A stretch of DNA of 6,351 nucleotides from JANMEX01 sp031422915. GTDB lineage: Bacteria; Pseudomonadota; Alphaproteobacteria; Rhizobiales; Rhizobiaceae. The notes under the pieces are model-generated. The model had not been told where the DNA came from and searched no databases. It saw only the letters and a program-made list of their open reading frames with translations. The stretch spans positions 1 through 6,351 of the forward strand of contig JANPEK010000331.1 in NCBI GenBank assembly GCA_031422915.1. The letters are read 5' to 3'. Of this stretch, positions 1 to 5,430 are shown piece by piece. Each line of letters opens with the position of its first letter. Position 1 is the stretch's first letter. Position numbers and translations under genes: made by a program.

Positions 1-45
1 GGCGGGTAGATGGTATGGTCCCGATTTTTGTATTTAGCCCCTCCC

Positions 46-62
46 CCCCGCGGATTGCGGGG
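46..62. repeat. GC-rich hairpin, 6-bp stem
   Basis: CCCCGC (46-51) and GCGGGG (57-62) are perfect inverted repeats around a 5-nt loop (GGATT). No T-tract follows on either strand, so it is not a standard intrinsic terminator. It may be the end of an upstream unit or part of the ade leader. Only the inverted repeat itself is certain. Confidence 0.35.
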
Positions 63-95
63 ATATGGTGACACGAATTTACGGTTGTGGGGCAG

Positions 96-157
96 CGCCA
101 AGGGTGGAAAGTTTGCCCCCGTCCCCTGACAAACGCGCTTGTTGAAGCCACTTGGCG
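96..157 (+). promoter_or_regulatory. Candidate branched RNA fold in ade leader
   Basis: Three sets of complementary segments nest as a three-way junction would. The outer helix is CGCCAAG (96-102) with CTTGGCG (151-157). The first inner helix is GTTTG (111-115) with CAAAC (130-134) and a C-rich 14-nt loop. The second inner helix is GCTT (137-140) with AAGC (145-148) and a 4-nt loop. It sits 36 nt before the hairpin that hides the ade ribosome binding site, the layout of an aptamer followed by an expression platform. Loop and junction lengths do not fit the purine riboswitch as known. The inner helices are short and could be chance. Confidence 0.25.
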
Positions 158-193
158 ATGTTCCCCTTCACGAAAAAGACTCGCATTATCCCC

Positions 194-223
194 CTCCTGT
201 TGGCAAATTGCCGCCAACAGGAG
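194..223 (+). promoter_or_regulatory. Hairpin sequestering ade Shine-Dalgarno
   Basis: CTCCTGTTGGC (194-204) and GCCAACAGGAG (213-223) form a perfect 11-bp inverted repeat with an 8-nt loop. The 3' arm contains CAGGAG (218-223), the Shine-Dalgarno placed 8 nt before the ade ATG at 232. If transcribed from further upstream, the fold would hide the ribosome binding site. Only three T residues follow, so an intrinsic terminator is less likely than translational control. An alternative is a protein-binding operator in DNA. Confidence 0.6.
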
Positions 224-231
224 TTTCCAGC

Positions 232-2043
232 ATGACACAATCCGCGCCGTTCAAACGGTTGAAATCATGGGCGGACGTGGCCCCACAACTCGTAGACGTC
301 GCCATGGGCCGCAAGCCCGCAGACCTTGTGGTGCGCAACGGGCGCTGGGTGAATGTGCATTCCGGCGAGATAATTCCGGGCACGGATCTCGCTATTGCCG
401 AAGGCCGCTTTGCCTGGTGCGGACCGGACGCCAGCCATTGCATCGGGCCGGACACCGTCGTTATTGATGCTGAGGACCGCTATCTGGTGCCGGGCCTCTG
501 CGATGGCCACATGCATGTCGAAAGCGGGATGGTGACGGTCACCGAATTCTGCCGCGCTGTCATTCCGCATGGCACGACATCCATGTTCATTGACCCGCAC
601 GAAATTGCCAATGTGCTCGGGCTGGACGGCGTCCGGCTGATGCATGATGAGGCGATGGCGATGCCGACCAACGTGTTTGTGCAATTGCCCTCCTGCGTGC
701 CGTCATTCCCCGGGCTTGAGCATGCCGGCGCGGCGTTCAAGGCGGAGGATTTTGCGCAAGCCATTCAATGGCCAAACATCATTGGCTTGGGCGAAGTGAT
801 GAATTTTCCCGGCGTTGTCGCCAATGATCCGATCATGGTCGCAGCCATCTCCGTCACCGTGAAGGCTGGTAAAACCGTTGGCGGACATTACGCCTCGCCA
901 GACCTTGGCCGACCGTTCCATGCCTATGCAGCGGCTGGCCCTGAGGACGACCATGAAGGCACCCGTGCCGAAGATGCCATTGCGCGGGTGCGCCAAGGCA
1001 TGAAGGCAATGCTCCGCCTCGGCAGCGCATGGTATGACGTCGCTGCCCAAATCAAGGCGGTGACCGAAAGCGGGCTCGACCCGCGCCATTTCATCCTCTG
1101 CACTGACGACAGCCACTCCGGCACATTGATAGAAGACGGTCATATGGACCGCGTCGTCCGCCATGCCATTCAGCAAGGCCTAAAGCCCGTCACTGCGATC
1201 CAGATGGCAACGCTCAACACCGCCGAACATTTCAAGCTGGAACGCGACCTCGGTTCTATTGCGCCGGGGCGGCGTGCGGACTTTCTAATTGTGTCTGATC
1301 TTGCTGAAATGGCGATTGATGAGGTCTACGTGCGCGGCATTCATCTGGCATCCAAGGGCAAACTGGTCCGCGACATCGCGCCCTATGACTATCCGGCAAA
1401 CGCCAAGAACACAGTCAACATGAAGCGCGACCTTGGCGCGCAGGACTTTGATATCATTGCGCCATCCGGTGCCAACAGCGTGCGCGTCCGTGTGATAGGC
1501 GTGGTCGAAAATCAGGCGCCGACAAAGGCGCTTGAGGCCGAATTGCCCATACTCGACGGATTGGTCGGAATGGATGGTGCCAACGATGTCTGCCAGATCG
1601 CGCTCGTCGAGCGCCACCGCGCCACCGGCCACGTTACCAACGCTTTCGTTTCGGGCTTCGGCTACAAGCTCCCCTGCGCGATGGCCTCGACAGTCGCCCA
1701 TGACAGCCATCACATGATCGTTGTCGGCACCAACAAATCTGACATGGCACAGGCAGCAAACCGATTGCGCGAGATCGGCGGCGGGGTGGTGTTGATTTCA
1801 CAAGGCAAAGAGCTTGCGCTGGTCGAAATGCCGATTGCGGGGCTGATGTCGCAAGAGCGCGCCGAAATCGTCGCCGCCAAGGCCGCCAAGCTGACCGACG
1901 CGATGCGCACCGTCGGCTGCGACCTCAACAACGCCTACATGCAACACTCGCTGCTGGCGCTGGTGGTTATCCCGGAGTTGCGGATTTCGGACATCGGGCT
2001 CGTGGACGTGCGGACGTTTGAGAAGGTGGAGTTGTTTGTGTGA
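232..2043 (+). CDS. ade: Adenine deaminase
   Basis: Hydrolyses adenine to hypoxanthine and ammonia (EC 3.5.4.2) in the cytoplasm, for purine salvage or use of adenine as a nitrogen source. The product is about 603 aa in the amidohydrolase superfamily, a normal length for proteobacterial Ade. Visible metal-site motifs are GHMHVES (His93, His95), GLGEVMNF (Glu188), GGHYASPDL (His219) and CTDDSH (Asp292). A TAIQMATLNTAEHF segment and the GSIAPGRRADFLIV stretch are typical of the family's catalytic-domain end. The C-terminal third matches the adenine deaminase C-terminal domain, including a GGGVVLISQGKELALVEMPIAG-like region. The start at 232 is chosen because CAGGAG lies 8 nt upstream; an in-frame start at 139 would add 31 unlikely residues across the hairpin. 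It appears monocistronic, as the next gene is 119 bp away and differs in composition. Family is firm; substrate is inferred from the family. Confidence 0.95.
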   Translation: MTQSAPFKRLKSWADVAPQLVDVAMGRKPADLVVRNGRWVNVHSGEIIPGTDLAIAEGRFAWCGPDASHCIGPDTVVIDAEDRYLVPGLCDGHMHVESGMVTVTEFCRAVIPHGTTSMFIDPHEIANVLGLDGVRLMHDEAMAMPTNVFVQLPSCVPSFPGLEHAGAAFKAEDFAQAIQWPNIIGLGEVMNFPGVVANDPIMVAAISVTVKAGKTVGGHYASPDLGRPFHAYAAAGPEDDHEGTRAEDAIARVRQGMKAMLRLGSAWYDVAAQIKAVTESGLDPRHFILCTDDSHSGTLIEDGHMDRVVRHAIQQGLKPVTAIQMATLNTAEHFKLERDLGSIAPGRRADFLIVSDLAEMAIDEVYVRGIHLASKGKLVRDIAPYDYPANAKNTVNMKRDLGAQDFDIIAPSGANSVRVRVIGVVENQAPTKALEAELPILDGLVGMDGANDVCQIALVERHRATGHVTNAFVSGFGYKLPCAMASTVAHDSHHMIVVGTNKSDMAQAANRLREIGGGVVLISQGKELALVEMPIAGLMSQERAEIVAAKAAKLTDAMRTVGCDLNNAYMQHSLLALVVIPELRISDIGLVDVRTFEKVELFV

Positions 2044-2162
2044 GGGGGCCGACACCAAATTGTTCTTGAAGACGCACCTGAGACGAGAGCAATATTCATG
2101 GAGTTCCCGATCGTGGAATCGGCGCGCTAAGCATTGAGGCAGCAAGTAATCGGAATTCCTTG

Positions 2163-2930
2163 ATGGTCGAGGAGGACGAACTTCCAAATTCGCAAATTGA
2201 ACGAGCAGCAATGCTTGAGAATCTTATGACTGCTCGCGCCACGGGTAACATAACCGCTAGCAATCCTGTCTACGAACACTTGAGGCGCGAGTTCATGCAA
2301 GACTCGGCTACAAAGCCGCTCCTTCCAAACTTTGTTCGAACATGCCGCACGCTCGATGTCTTTTGGCCGTTTTTGAGAGAACAGGCCGGAACATATGCGG
2401 ATCGACGTCTAATTATCAGTCAGGCCTTCACGCCATTGATTGAGTTTCTCGAAGGCAAGAATAAAGCGCCGGGAGATACTGCCGTTTCCGAGGTGTTGGA
2501 AGCATTTGACTCCGAAGGAGTTCATACGGTTTGGAGTAAAGCGCTAGATCGACGGAACGCTGACCCAGAGGGTGCTATCACTGTGGCCCGCACGCTCCTA
2601 GAGACTGTTTGCAAGCGCATTTTAGACGACATGTCCGTGGGTTACACGAATAAAGAAGATCTACCAAAGCTCTACTCAATGGCAGCGAAGACACTCAACC
2701 TTGCACCGGATCAACACACAGAGGAACCAATTAAGGCGATACTTGGTGGAGCCATGAACTTGGTCAATGGCATTGGGACACTGAGAAATCGCCTCAGTGA
2801 TTCACATGGTCGAGGAGGAAAGCCGGTTAAGCCATCGGCTCGGCATGCCAGCCTCGCGGTAAACATGGCTGGCGCCATGGCAACTTTTTTGATCGAAACC
2901 TATCTCGAGAAGCAGGCAGGGAAGACTTGA
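2163..2930 (+). CDS. Abortive infection family protein (Abi C-terminal domain)
   Basis: A 255-aa protein. Residues about 136-250 resemble the abortive infection protein C-terminal domain (Pfam Abi_C): an ARTLLETVCKRILDD helix, a DLPKLYSMAAKTLNL segment, then GIGTLRNRLSDSHG and RHASLAVNMAGAMATFLIETYL. The RN followed five residues later by H (Arg208-Asn209, His215) fits the HEPN ribonuclease motif, so an RNA-cleaving, growth-arresting defence role is inferred. The N-terminal ~130 residues are not recognised and may sense a trigger. There is no signal peptide or membrane segment. The ATG at 2163 is preferred over TTG at 2160, but the ribosome binding site is weak (CGGAA near 2151); a later in-frame ATG at 2211 is possible. 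Sampled lines run about 43-52% GC against 53-72% in ade, suggesting transfer. It ends 16 bp from the opposing vapC. A weak promoter candidate (TTGAAG 2066-2071, CAATAT 2090-2095) lies upstream. Confidence 0.8.
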   Translation: MVEEDELPNSQIERAAMLENLMTARATGNITASNPVYEHLRREFMQDSATKPLLPNFVRTCRTLDVFWPFLREQAGTYADRRLIISQAFTPLIEFLEGKNKAPGDTAVSEVLEAFDSEGVHTVWSKALDRRNADPEGAITVARTLLETVCKRILDDMSVGYTNKEDLPKLYSMAAKTLNLAPDQHTEEPIKAILGGAMNLVNGIGTLRNRLSDSHGRGGKPVKPSARHASLAVNMAGAMATFLIETYLEKQAGKT

Positions 2931-2946
2931 GTCACGCGAACAGTTA

Positions 2947-3375
2947 CTACAAAATCACCAAACTCTCCGGCCCGCACCCCTTCACCGCCGCAGAGCGAAC
3001 CTTGCGGTCAAACGTAACCAGCCGCCCGCCATTGGTCACCGCAGTCGCCAGCAGCGAAATATCCGTTACTTGGCCGTGATTTCCCAAATGCGCGATGTCG
3101 AAAACCGCGCTGTCGGTCAGTGAAACTGCGTTTGGCCAAAACTGGTGGTTTGCCGATTTTTTGGCGAGTGTCAGCAATTGCACTGCAGACGCAGGAGATT
3201 GCGGCAGCGGATACCGTGGATTGCTCAGTATCCGAACAAAGCCGTTTTCCGTGATCGGACATGTCGCCCAGCCATGCTCCCCGTTTTGCAGGAGCCATAC
3301 GTGCGCGGTCTCATGGTGGACGTGGTCTGGTTGAAACAAAGCGATTAGCGCGTTGACATCAAGAAGCGCCCGCAT
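2947..3375 (-). CDS. vapC: VapC-type PIN-domain toxin ribonuclease
   Basis: Toxin of a type II toxin-antitoxin pair; PIN-domain toxins are metal-dependent ribonucleases that cut tRNA or rRNA and stop translation. The product is 142 aa, the usual PIN toxin size. The acidic active-site residues are all visible: Asp6 in LLDVNALIAL, Glu43 in PITENGFVRIL, Asp105 in QVTDISLLATAV and Asp123 in RLVTFDRKV. The GGRLVTFDRKV ending fits the TA-type PIN subfamily with the SNPRYP segment after the Glu motif. It follows vapB after a 3-nt gap and has little ribosome binding site of its own, so translation is probably coupled to vapB. It looks intact. The RNA target cannot be told from the sequence. Confidence 0.92.
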   Translation of the reverse strand: MRALLDVNALIALFQPDHVHHETAHVWLLQNGEHGWATCPITENGFVRILSNPRYPLPQSPASAVQLLTLAKKSANHQFWPNAVSLTDSAVFDIAHLGNHGQVTDISLLATAVTNGGRLVTFDRKVRSAAVKGCGPESLVIL

Positions 3376-3378
3376 TCG

Positions 3379-3609
3379 TCAAAACTCATCGTCCAGTAGC
3401 GATTGGATCAACTCAAGACTGACCGCTTGGCCGGTCGCAGGCAATTGCGGGAACCCGTTGCGCATTCCTGCCTGATTTGTGTTCGCCGGAGATAGAAGCG
3501 ACTTTCGGGCAAGATCAGAAATGACCTCGCCGAGCGTCTGCTTCCCTCGAGCAGCCAAGTCTTTGGCGGCGAGCAATACATCTGGTGCAATGTCGATAGT
3601 GGTGCGCAT
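3379..3609 (-). CDS. vapB: VapB-type antitoxin (ribbon-helix-helix-like)
   Basis: Antitoxin partner of the adjacent PIN toxin, 76 aa. The N-terminus MRTTIDIAPDVLLAAKDLAARGKQ reads as a beta strand followed by helices, as in the ribbon-helix-helix antitoxins, which dimerise and bind operator DNA. The C-terminal half, with a Pro/Gly-containing linker and a LELIQSLLDDEF tail, is the likely toxin-binding segment. AGGTG (3618-3614 on the minus strand) lies 4 nt before the ATG, a rather short spacing, inside the inverted repeat described separately. Autoregulation by VapB alone and by the VapBC complex is usual in the family and expected here. Identification rests on the N-terminal pattern and on the toxin next to it. 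Confidence 0.88.
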   Translation of the reverse strand: MRTTIDIAPDVLLAAKDLAARGKQTLGEVISDLARKSLLSPANTNQAGMRNGFPQLPATGQAVSLELIQSLLDDEF

Positions 3610-3635
3610 GCATCACCTGATACTACATCAGATGC
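3610..3635 (-). promoter_or_regulatory. Candidate vapBC operator (inverted repeat)
   Basis: CTGAT (3617-3621) and ATCAG (3627-3631) flank a 5-nt centre. A second, slightly offset pair, GATGC (3631-3635) and GCATC (3610-3614), extends the symmetry. The element abuts the vapB start codon and contains its ribosome binding site, the usual place for an autoregulatory antitoxin site. An A-run follows at 3636-3641. The -35 and -10 elements could not be assigned with confidence. Confidence 0.45.
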
Positions 3636-3661
3636 AAAAAATCAATTGCTCAGCTTTACTT

Positions 3662-4117
3662 TCACCAGCTCCCCGTATTCACCATCGAAATCCAAGGCTC
3701 CACCGGCGCCAGAGGCTCACCCTCCTGCAATATCTCAATCGAAATCCCATCCGGTGAGCGCACGAACGCCATGTTGCCGTCGCGCGGCGGGCGGTTGATC
3801 AGAACGCCTGCATTCATGAGCTTCATGCAGGTGTCGTGGATGTTATCGACCTTGTAAGCGAGATGGCCGAAGCTGCGACCGCCTGTGTAGGCTTCGACAT
3901 TGCCGTTTTCGTCCGGCCAATTGTAAGTCAGTTCCAGTTCCGGTGCGCGCTCGGCGGCGGATTGCGTCCTGTTTTTGGGAGCTGCCAGAAAAATCAGTGT
4001 GAAACGGGCTTTTTCGCTTTCATGGCGGCGTACCTCCTCCAAACCGAGCTTGTTGCAGTAAAAATCCAGTGATTCAGCGATGTCTTTGACCCGGACCATT
4101 GTGTGCAGGTAGCGCAT
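3662..4117 (-). CDS. gloA: Glyoxalase I (lactoylglutathione lyase)
   Basis: Converts the hemithioacetal of methylglyoxal and glutathione to S-D-lactoylglutathione (EC 4.4.1.5), a cytoplasmic detoxification step. The 151-aa product carries two VOC/glyoxalase half-domains. The four metal ligands expected from E. coli GloA can be placed: His5 (YLHTMVRV), Glu62 (LELTYNW), His85 (FGHLAYKV) and Glu128 (ISIEIL). SLDFYCNKLGLEEVRR and VRSPDGISIEIL are family hallmarks. The minus-strand GAGGA at 4131-4127 lies 9 nt before the ATG and supports this start. It is slightly longer than the ~135-aa E. coli enzyme because of the 48-61 insert and the C-terminal tail (LAPVEPWISMVNTGSW). It is divergent from the cold-shock gene; 52 bp separate its stop from the vapB start on the same strand, so read-through into vapBC is possible. 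Confidence 0.95.
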   Translation of the reverse strand: MRYLHTMVRVKDIAESLDFYCNKLGLEEVRRHESEKARFTLIFLAAPKNRTQSAAERAPELELTYNWPDENGNVEAYTGGRSFGHLAYKVDNIHDTCMKLMNAGVLINRPPRDGNMAFVRSPDGISIEILQEGEPLAPVEPWISMVNTGSW

Positions 4118-4179
4118 GGGGAGTGTTCCTCTTTGATTTTCAGTGTTTCAGAACGGGAATAACCGGCTTCAGATTCAAC

Positions 4180-4200
4180 TTCCGCGAAAAGATTGCGGAA
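4180..4200. repeat. Inverted repeat in gloA/csp spacer
   Basis: TTCCGC (4180-4185) and GCGGAA (4195-4200) are perfect 6-bp inverted repeats with a 9-nt A-rich loop. It lies in the divergent spacer, near where a gloA promoter should be. It could be a regulator site or chance; no T-tract makes it a terminator. Confidence 0.3.
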
Positions 4201-4208
4201 AAGCATGG

Positions 4209-4267
4209 GGCAAGCAGAATGGCATCTTGCCTGATGCATATGGGTCAATGATAACTTAACGGCAAGA
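4209..4267 (+). promoter_or_regulatory. Competing inverted repeats before csp
   Basis: GGCAAG occurs at 4209-4214 and again at 4261-4266 (GGCAAGA to 4267), with TCTTGCC between them at 4225-4231. The middle copy can pair with either side: 6 bp with the first (11-nt loop) or 7 bp with the second (29-nt loop). In RNA these would be mutually exclusive folds, but this needs transcription to start before 4209. If the promoter at 4227-4255 is the real one, the repeats could act only as DNA sites. Confidence 0.3.
4227..4255 (+). promoter_or_regulatory. Candidate sigma70-like promoter of csp operon
   Basis: TTGCCT (4227-4232) as -35 and GATAAC (4250-4255) as -10 are separated by 17 nt, each matching four of six consensus positions. 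This would start transcription near 4262 and give a leader of about 37 nt before the csp ATG. It is the best match found in the 181-bp spacer between gloA and csp. Confidence 0.4.
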
Positions 4268-4298
4268 ATCAGTAACGTGTAACGGAAGGTAGCGCGGG

Positions 4299-4907
4299 AT
4301 GGGGGAATTCACGTCATCCTTTGCCGATGAAAACGATGGTTTTCAGGCGGGGCAGAACAGTGCCGCGACAGATGATCTGCGCTCGGGCGCGGGCGTAGTG
4401 GAAATTTCCGGCGCAATCAAATGGTTCGATGTGTCCAAGGGCTATGGATTCATTGTTCCGGATCAAAAGGGCCAGACCGACGTCTTGTTGCACGTGACGT
4501 GCCTTCGCCGTGACGGCTTCCAGGTGGCGCTTGAAGGCGCTCGCATTCATTGCCTCACCCGTCCGGGCGAGCGCGGGCTGCAGGCGTTTCATGTGATTTC
4601 GATGGACAATTCCACCGCAGTCCATCCGTCGTCCACACCGCAGCGCACCCACGTCACTGTGACGCCGACCAGTGGGCTGGAGCGGGCGCTGGTAAAGTGG
4701 TTCAACCGGACCAAGGGCTTCGGCTTCGTCACGCGCGGTGAAGGCACCGAAGACATTTTCGTCCACATGGAAACGCTGCGTCGTTATGGCTTGACCGAGT
4801 TGCGTCCGGGCCAAGTGGTGCTGGTGCGGTTTGGTCCGGGCGACAAAGGTCTGATGGCATCGGAAATCCATCCGGACATTGGCGCGCCGATCGCTGCTCC
4901 CAACTAA
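4299..4907 (+). CDS. Cold-shock protein with two CSD domains
   Basis: A cytoplasmic single-strand nucleic acid binding protein, probably an RNA chaperone that melts mRNA structure in cold or stationary phase. The product is 202 aa. CSD1 spans about residues 36-102, with GAIKWFDVSKGYGFIV (RNP1, Lys47-Val53) and VLLHV (RNP2, 62-66). CSD2 spans about 128-192, with ALVKWFNRTKGFGFVT (RNP1 at 139-145) and IFVHM (RNP2, 153-157). A polar, low-complexity N-terminus (1-35) and a Ser/Thr/Pro-rich linker (103-127) surround them. CSD1 is the more diverged: it has LLH for the usual FVH. Doubled CSD proteins of this size are known in Alphaproteobacteria, such as Caulobacter CspC and CspD. GGAAGG (4284-4289) lies 9 nt before the ATG. 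It is the first gene of a tight four-gene run; the next start is 1 nt after its stop. Whether it is cold-induced cannot be seen. Confidence 0.93.
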   Translation: MGEFTSSFADENDGFQAGQNSAATDDLRSGAGVVEISGAIKWFDVSKGYGFIVPDQKGQTDVLLHVTCLRRDGFQVALEGARIHCLTRPGERGLQAFHVISMDNSTAVHPSSTPQRTHVTVTPTSGLERALVKWFNRTKGFGFVTRGEGTEDIFVHMETLRRYGLTELRPGQVVLVRFGPGDKGLMASEIHPDIGAPIAAPN

Positions 4908-4908
4908 G

Positions 4909-5427
4909 ATGGTGACACGCACGGCAATTGCATGGCTGCGGACGCTTCTTCTGGTGTCGTTGTTTGGCGCCTTGGCGGGTCTGCAAGGATGCACTGCCGA
5001 CGAGACGGCAATGGTGCTGCCAACAGATGGTTCGCCATTGGTCATTTCCAGCGCCAAAGGCGACGTGAAACTGTCCATTGAGATTGCTGACGATGACAGT
5101 GAGCAACAGCGCGGCTTGATGCATCGGGAACGCTTGGCCGACGGGCACGGCATGTTGTTTGTGATGGCAGCCACCCGCGAGGCGAATTTCTGGATGAAGA
5201 ACACGCCGTCGGCGCTTGATTTGATTTTTGTGGCCGAGGATGGTCGGATTGTCACAATCAAGCCCGGTGAGCCGCTGTCGAAAGCGATCATATCGAGCGA
5301 TGCTGACGTGCGTTTTGTGCTGGAAATTGCGGCAGGTGAAGCCCAACGTCTCGGTCTTGCTCCCGGCGATGCATTGCAACATCCGGTCATTGCTGCCGTT
5401 TCAGACAAGAAGCCTGCCGGAAACTGA
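4909..5427 (+). CDS. DUF192 exported protein
   Basis: A 172-aa member of the DUF192 family (small beta-rich proteins, function not established). The core runs from about residue 44 to 165. Its recognisable motifs are EQQRGLMHRERLADGHGMLFV, FWMKNTPSALDLIFV and the KPGEPLS segment, the family's most conserved parts. The N-terminus is an export signal: Arg4 and Arg11, a hydrophobic core (LLLVSLFGALAGL), then LQGC with Cys28. This could be a lipoprotein cleavage site, though Gln at -2 is unusual for a lipobox; otherwise it would be a secreted periplasmic protein. The ATG at 4909, one base after the csp stop, is preferred over a TTG at 4879 that lies inside csp and would precede the signal with extra residues. 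There is no clear ribosome binding site, so translation is probably coupled to csp. Confidence 0.88.
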   Translation: MVTRTAIAWLRTLLLVSLFGALAGLQGCTADETAMVLPTDGSPLVISSAKGDVKLSIEIADDDSEQQRGLMHRERLADGHGMLFVMAATREANFWMKNTPSALDLIFVAEDGRIVTIKPGEPLSKAIISSDADVRFVLEIAAGEAQRLGLAPGDALQHPVIAAVSDKKPAGN

Positions 5428-5430
5428 ACG

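Larger units (their letters stand above)
1..231. other. Non-coding leader region upstream of ade
   Basis: No convincing gene lies here: the open frames in it are short, have no good ribosome binding site, and overlap the deaminase in another frame. Visible content is a C-rich tract (38-49), a GC-rich hairpin (46-62), a set of nested complementary segments (96-157) and the hairpin that covers the ade ribosome binding site (194-223). No strong sigma70-type promoter was found. The best weak -10 candidate is CATTAT at 184-189, with a poor -35 (TTCCCC, 161-166) at 17 nt spacing. If that were used, the transcript would begin within a few bases of the hairpin at 194. Confidence 0.5.

Noticed and set aside
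65..75. 11-mer ATGGTGACACG repeated at 4909-4919
   Set aside because: The second copy is the start of the DUF192 gene. The first is not followed by a similar frame, and one short shared word in this length is compatible with chance.
139..231. In-frame upstream start that would lengthen adenine deaminase by 31 residues
   Set aside because: No ribosome binding site of quality, residues unlike the family N-terminus, and it runs through the perfect hairpin; the ATG at 232 has CAGGAG 8 nt upstream.
703..1176. Minus-strand open frame within ade
   Set aside because: Antisense to the metal-site region of the deaminase, with no motif or ribosome binding site.
2107..2122. CCGAT/ATCGG inverted repeat in the ade-abi spacer
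   Set aside because: Only 5 bp with a 6-nt loop and no T-tract; too weak to call a terminator or operator.
2152..2159. GGAATTCC palindrome just before the abi start
   Set aside because: An 8-bp palindrome containing a common restriction site; nothing else supports a function.
3994..4248. Minus-strand open frame covering the gloA upstream spacer
   Set aside because: It overlaps the N-terminal half of gloA in another frame and has no family resemblance.
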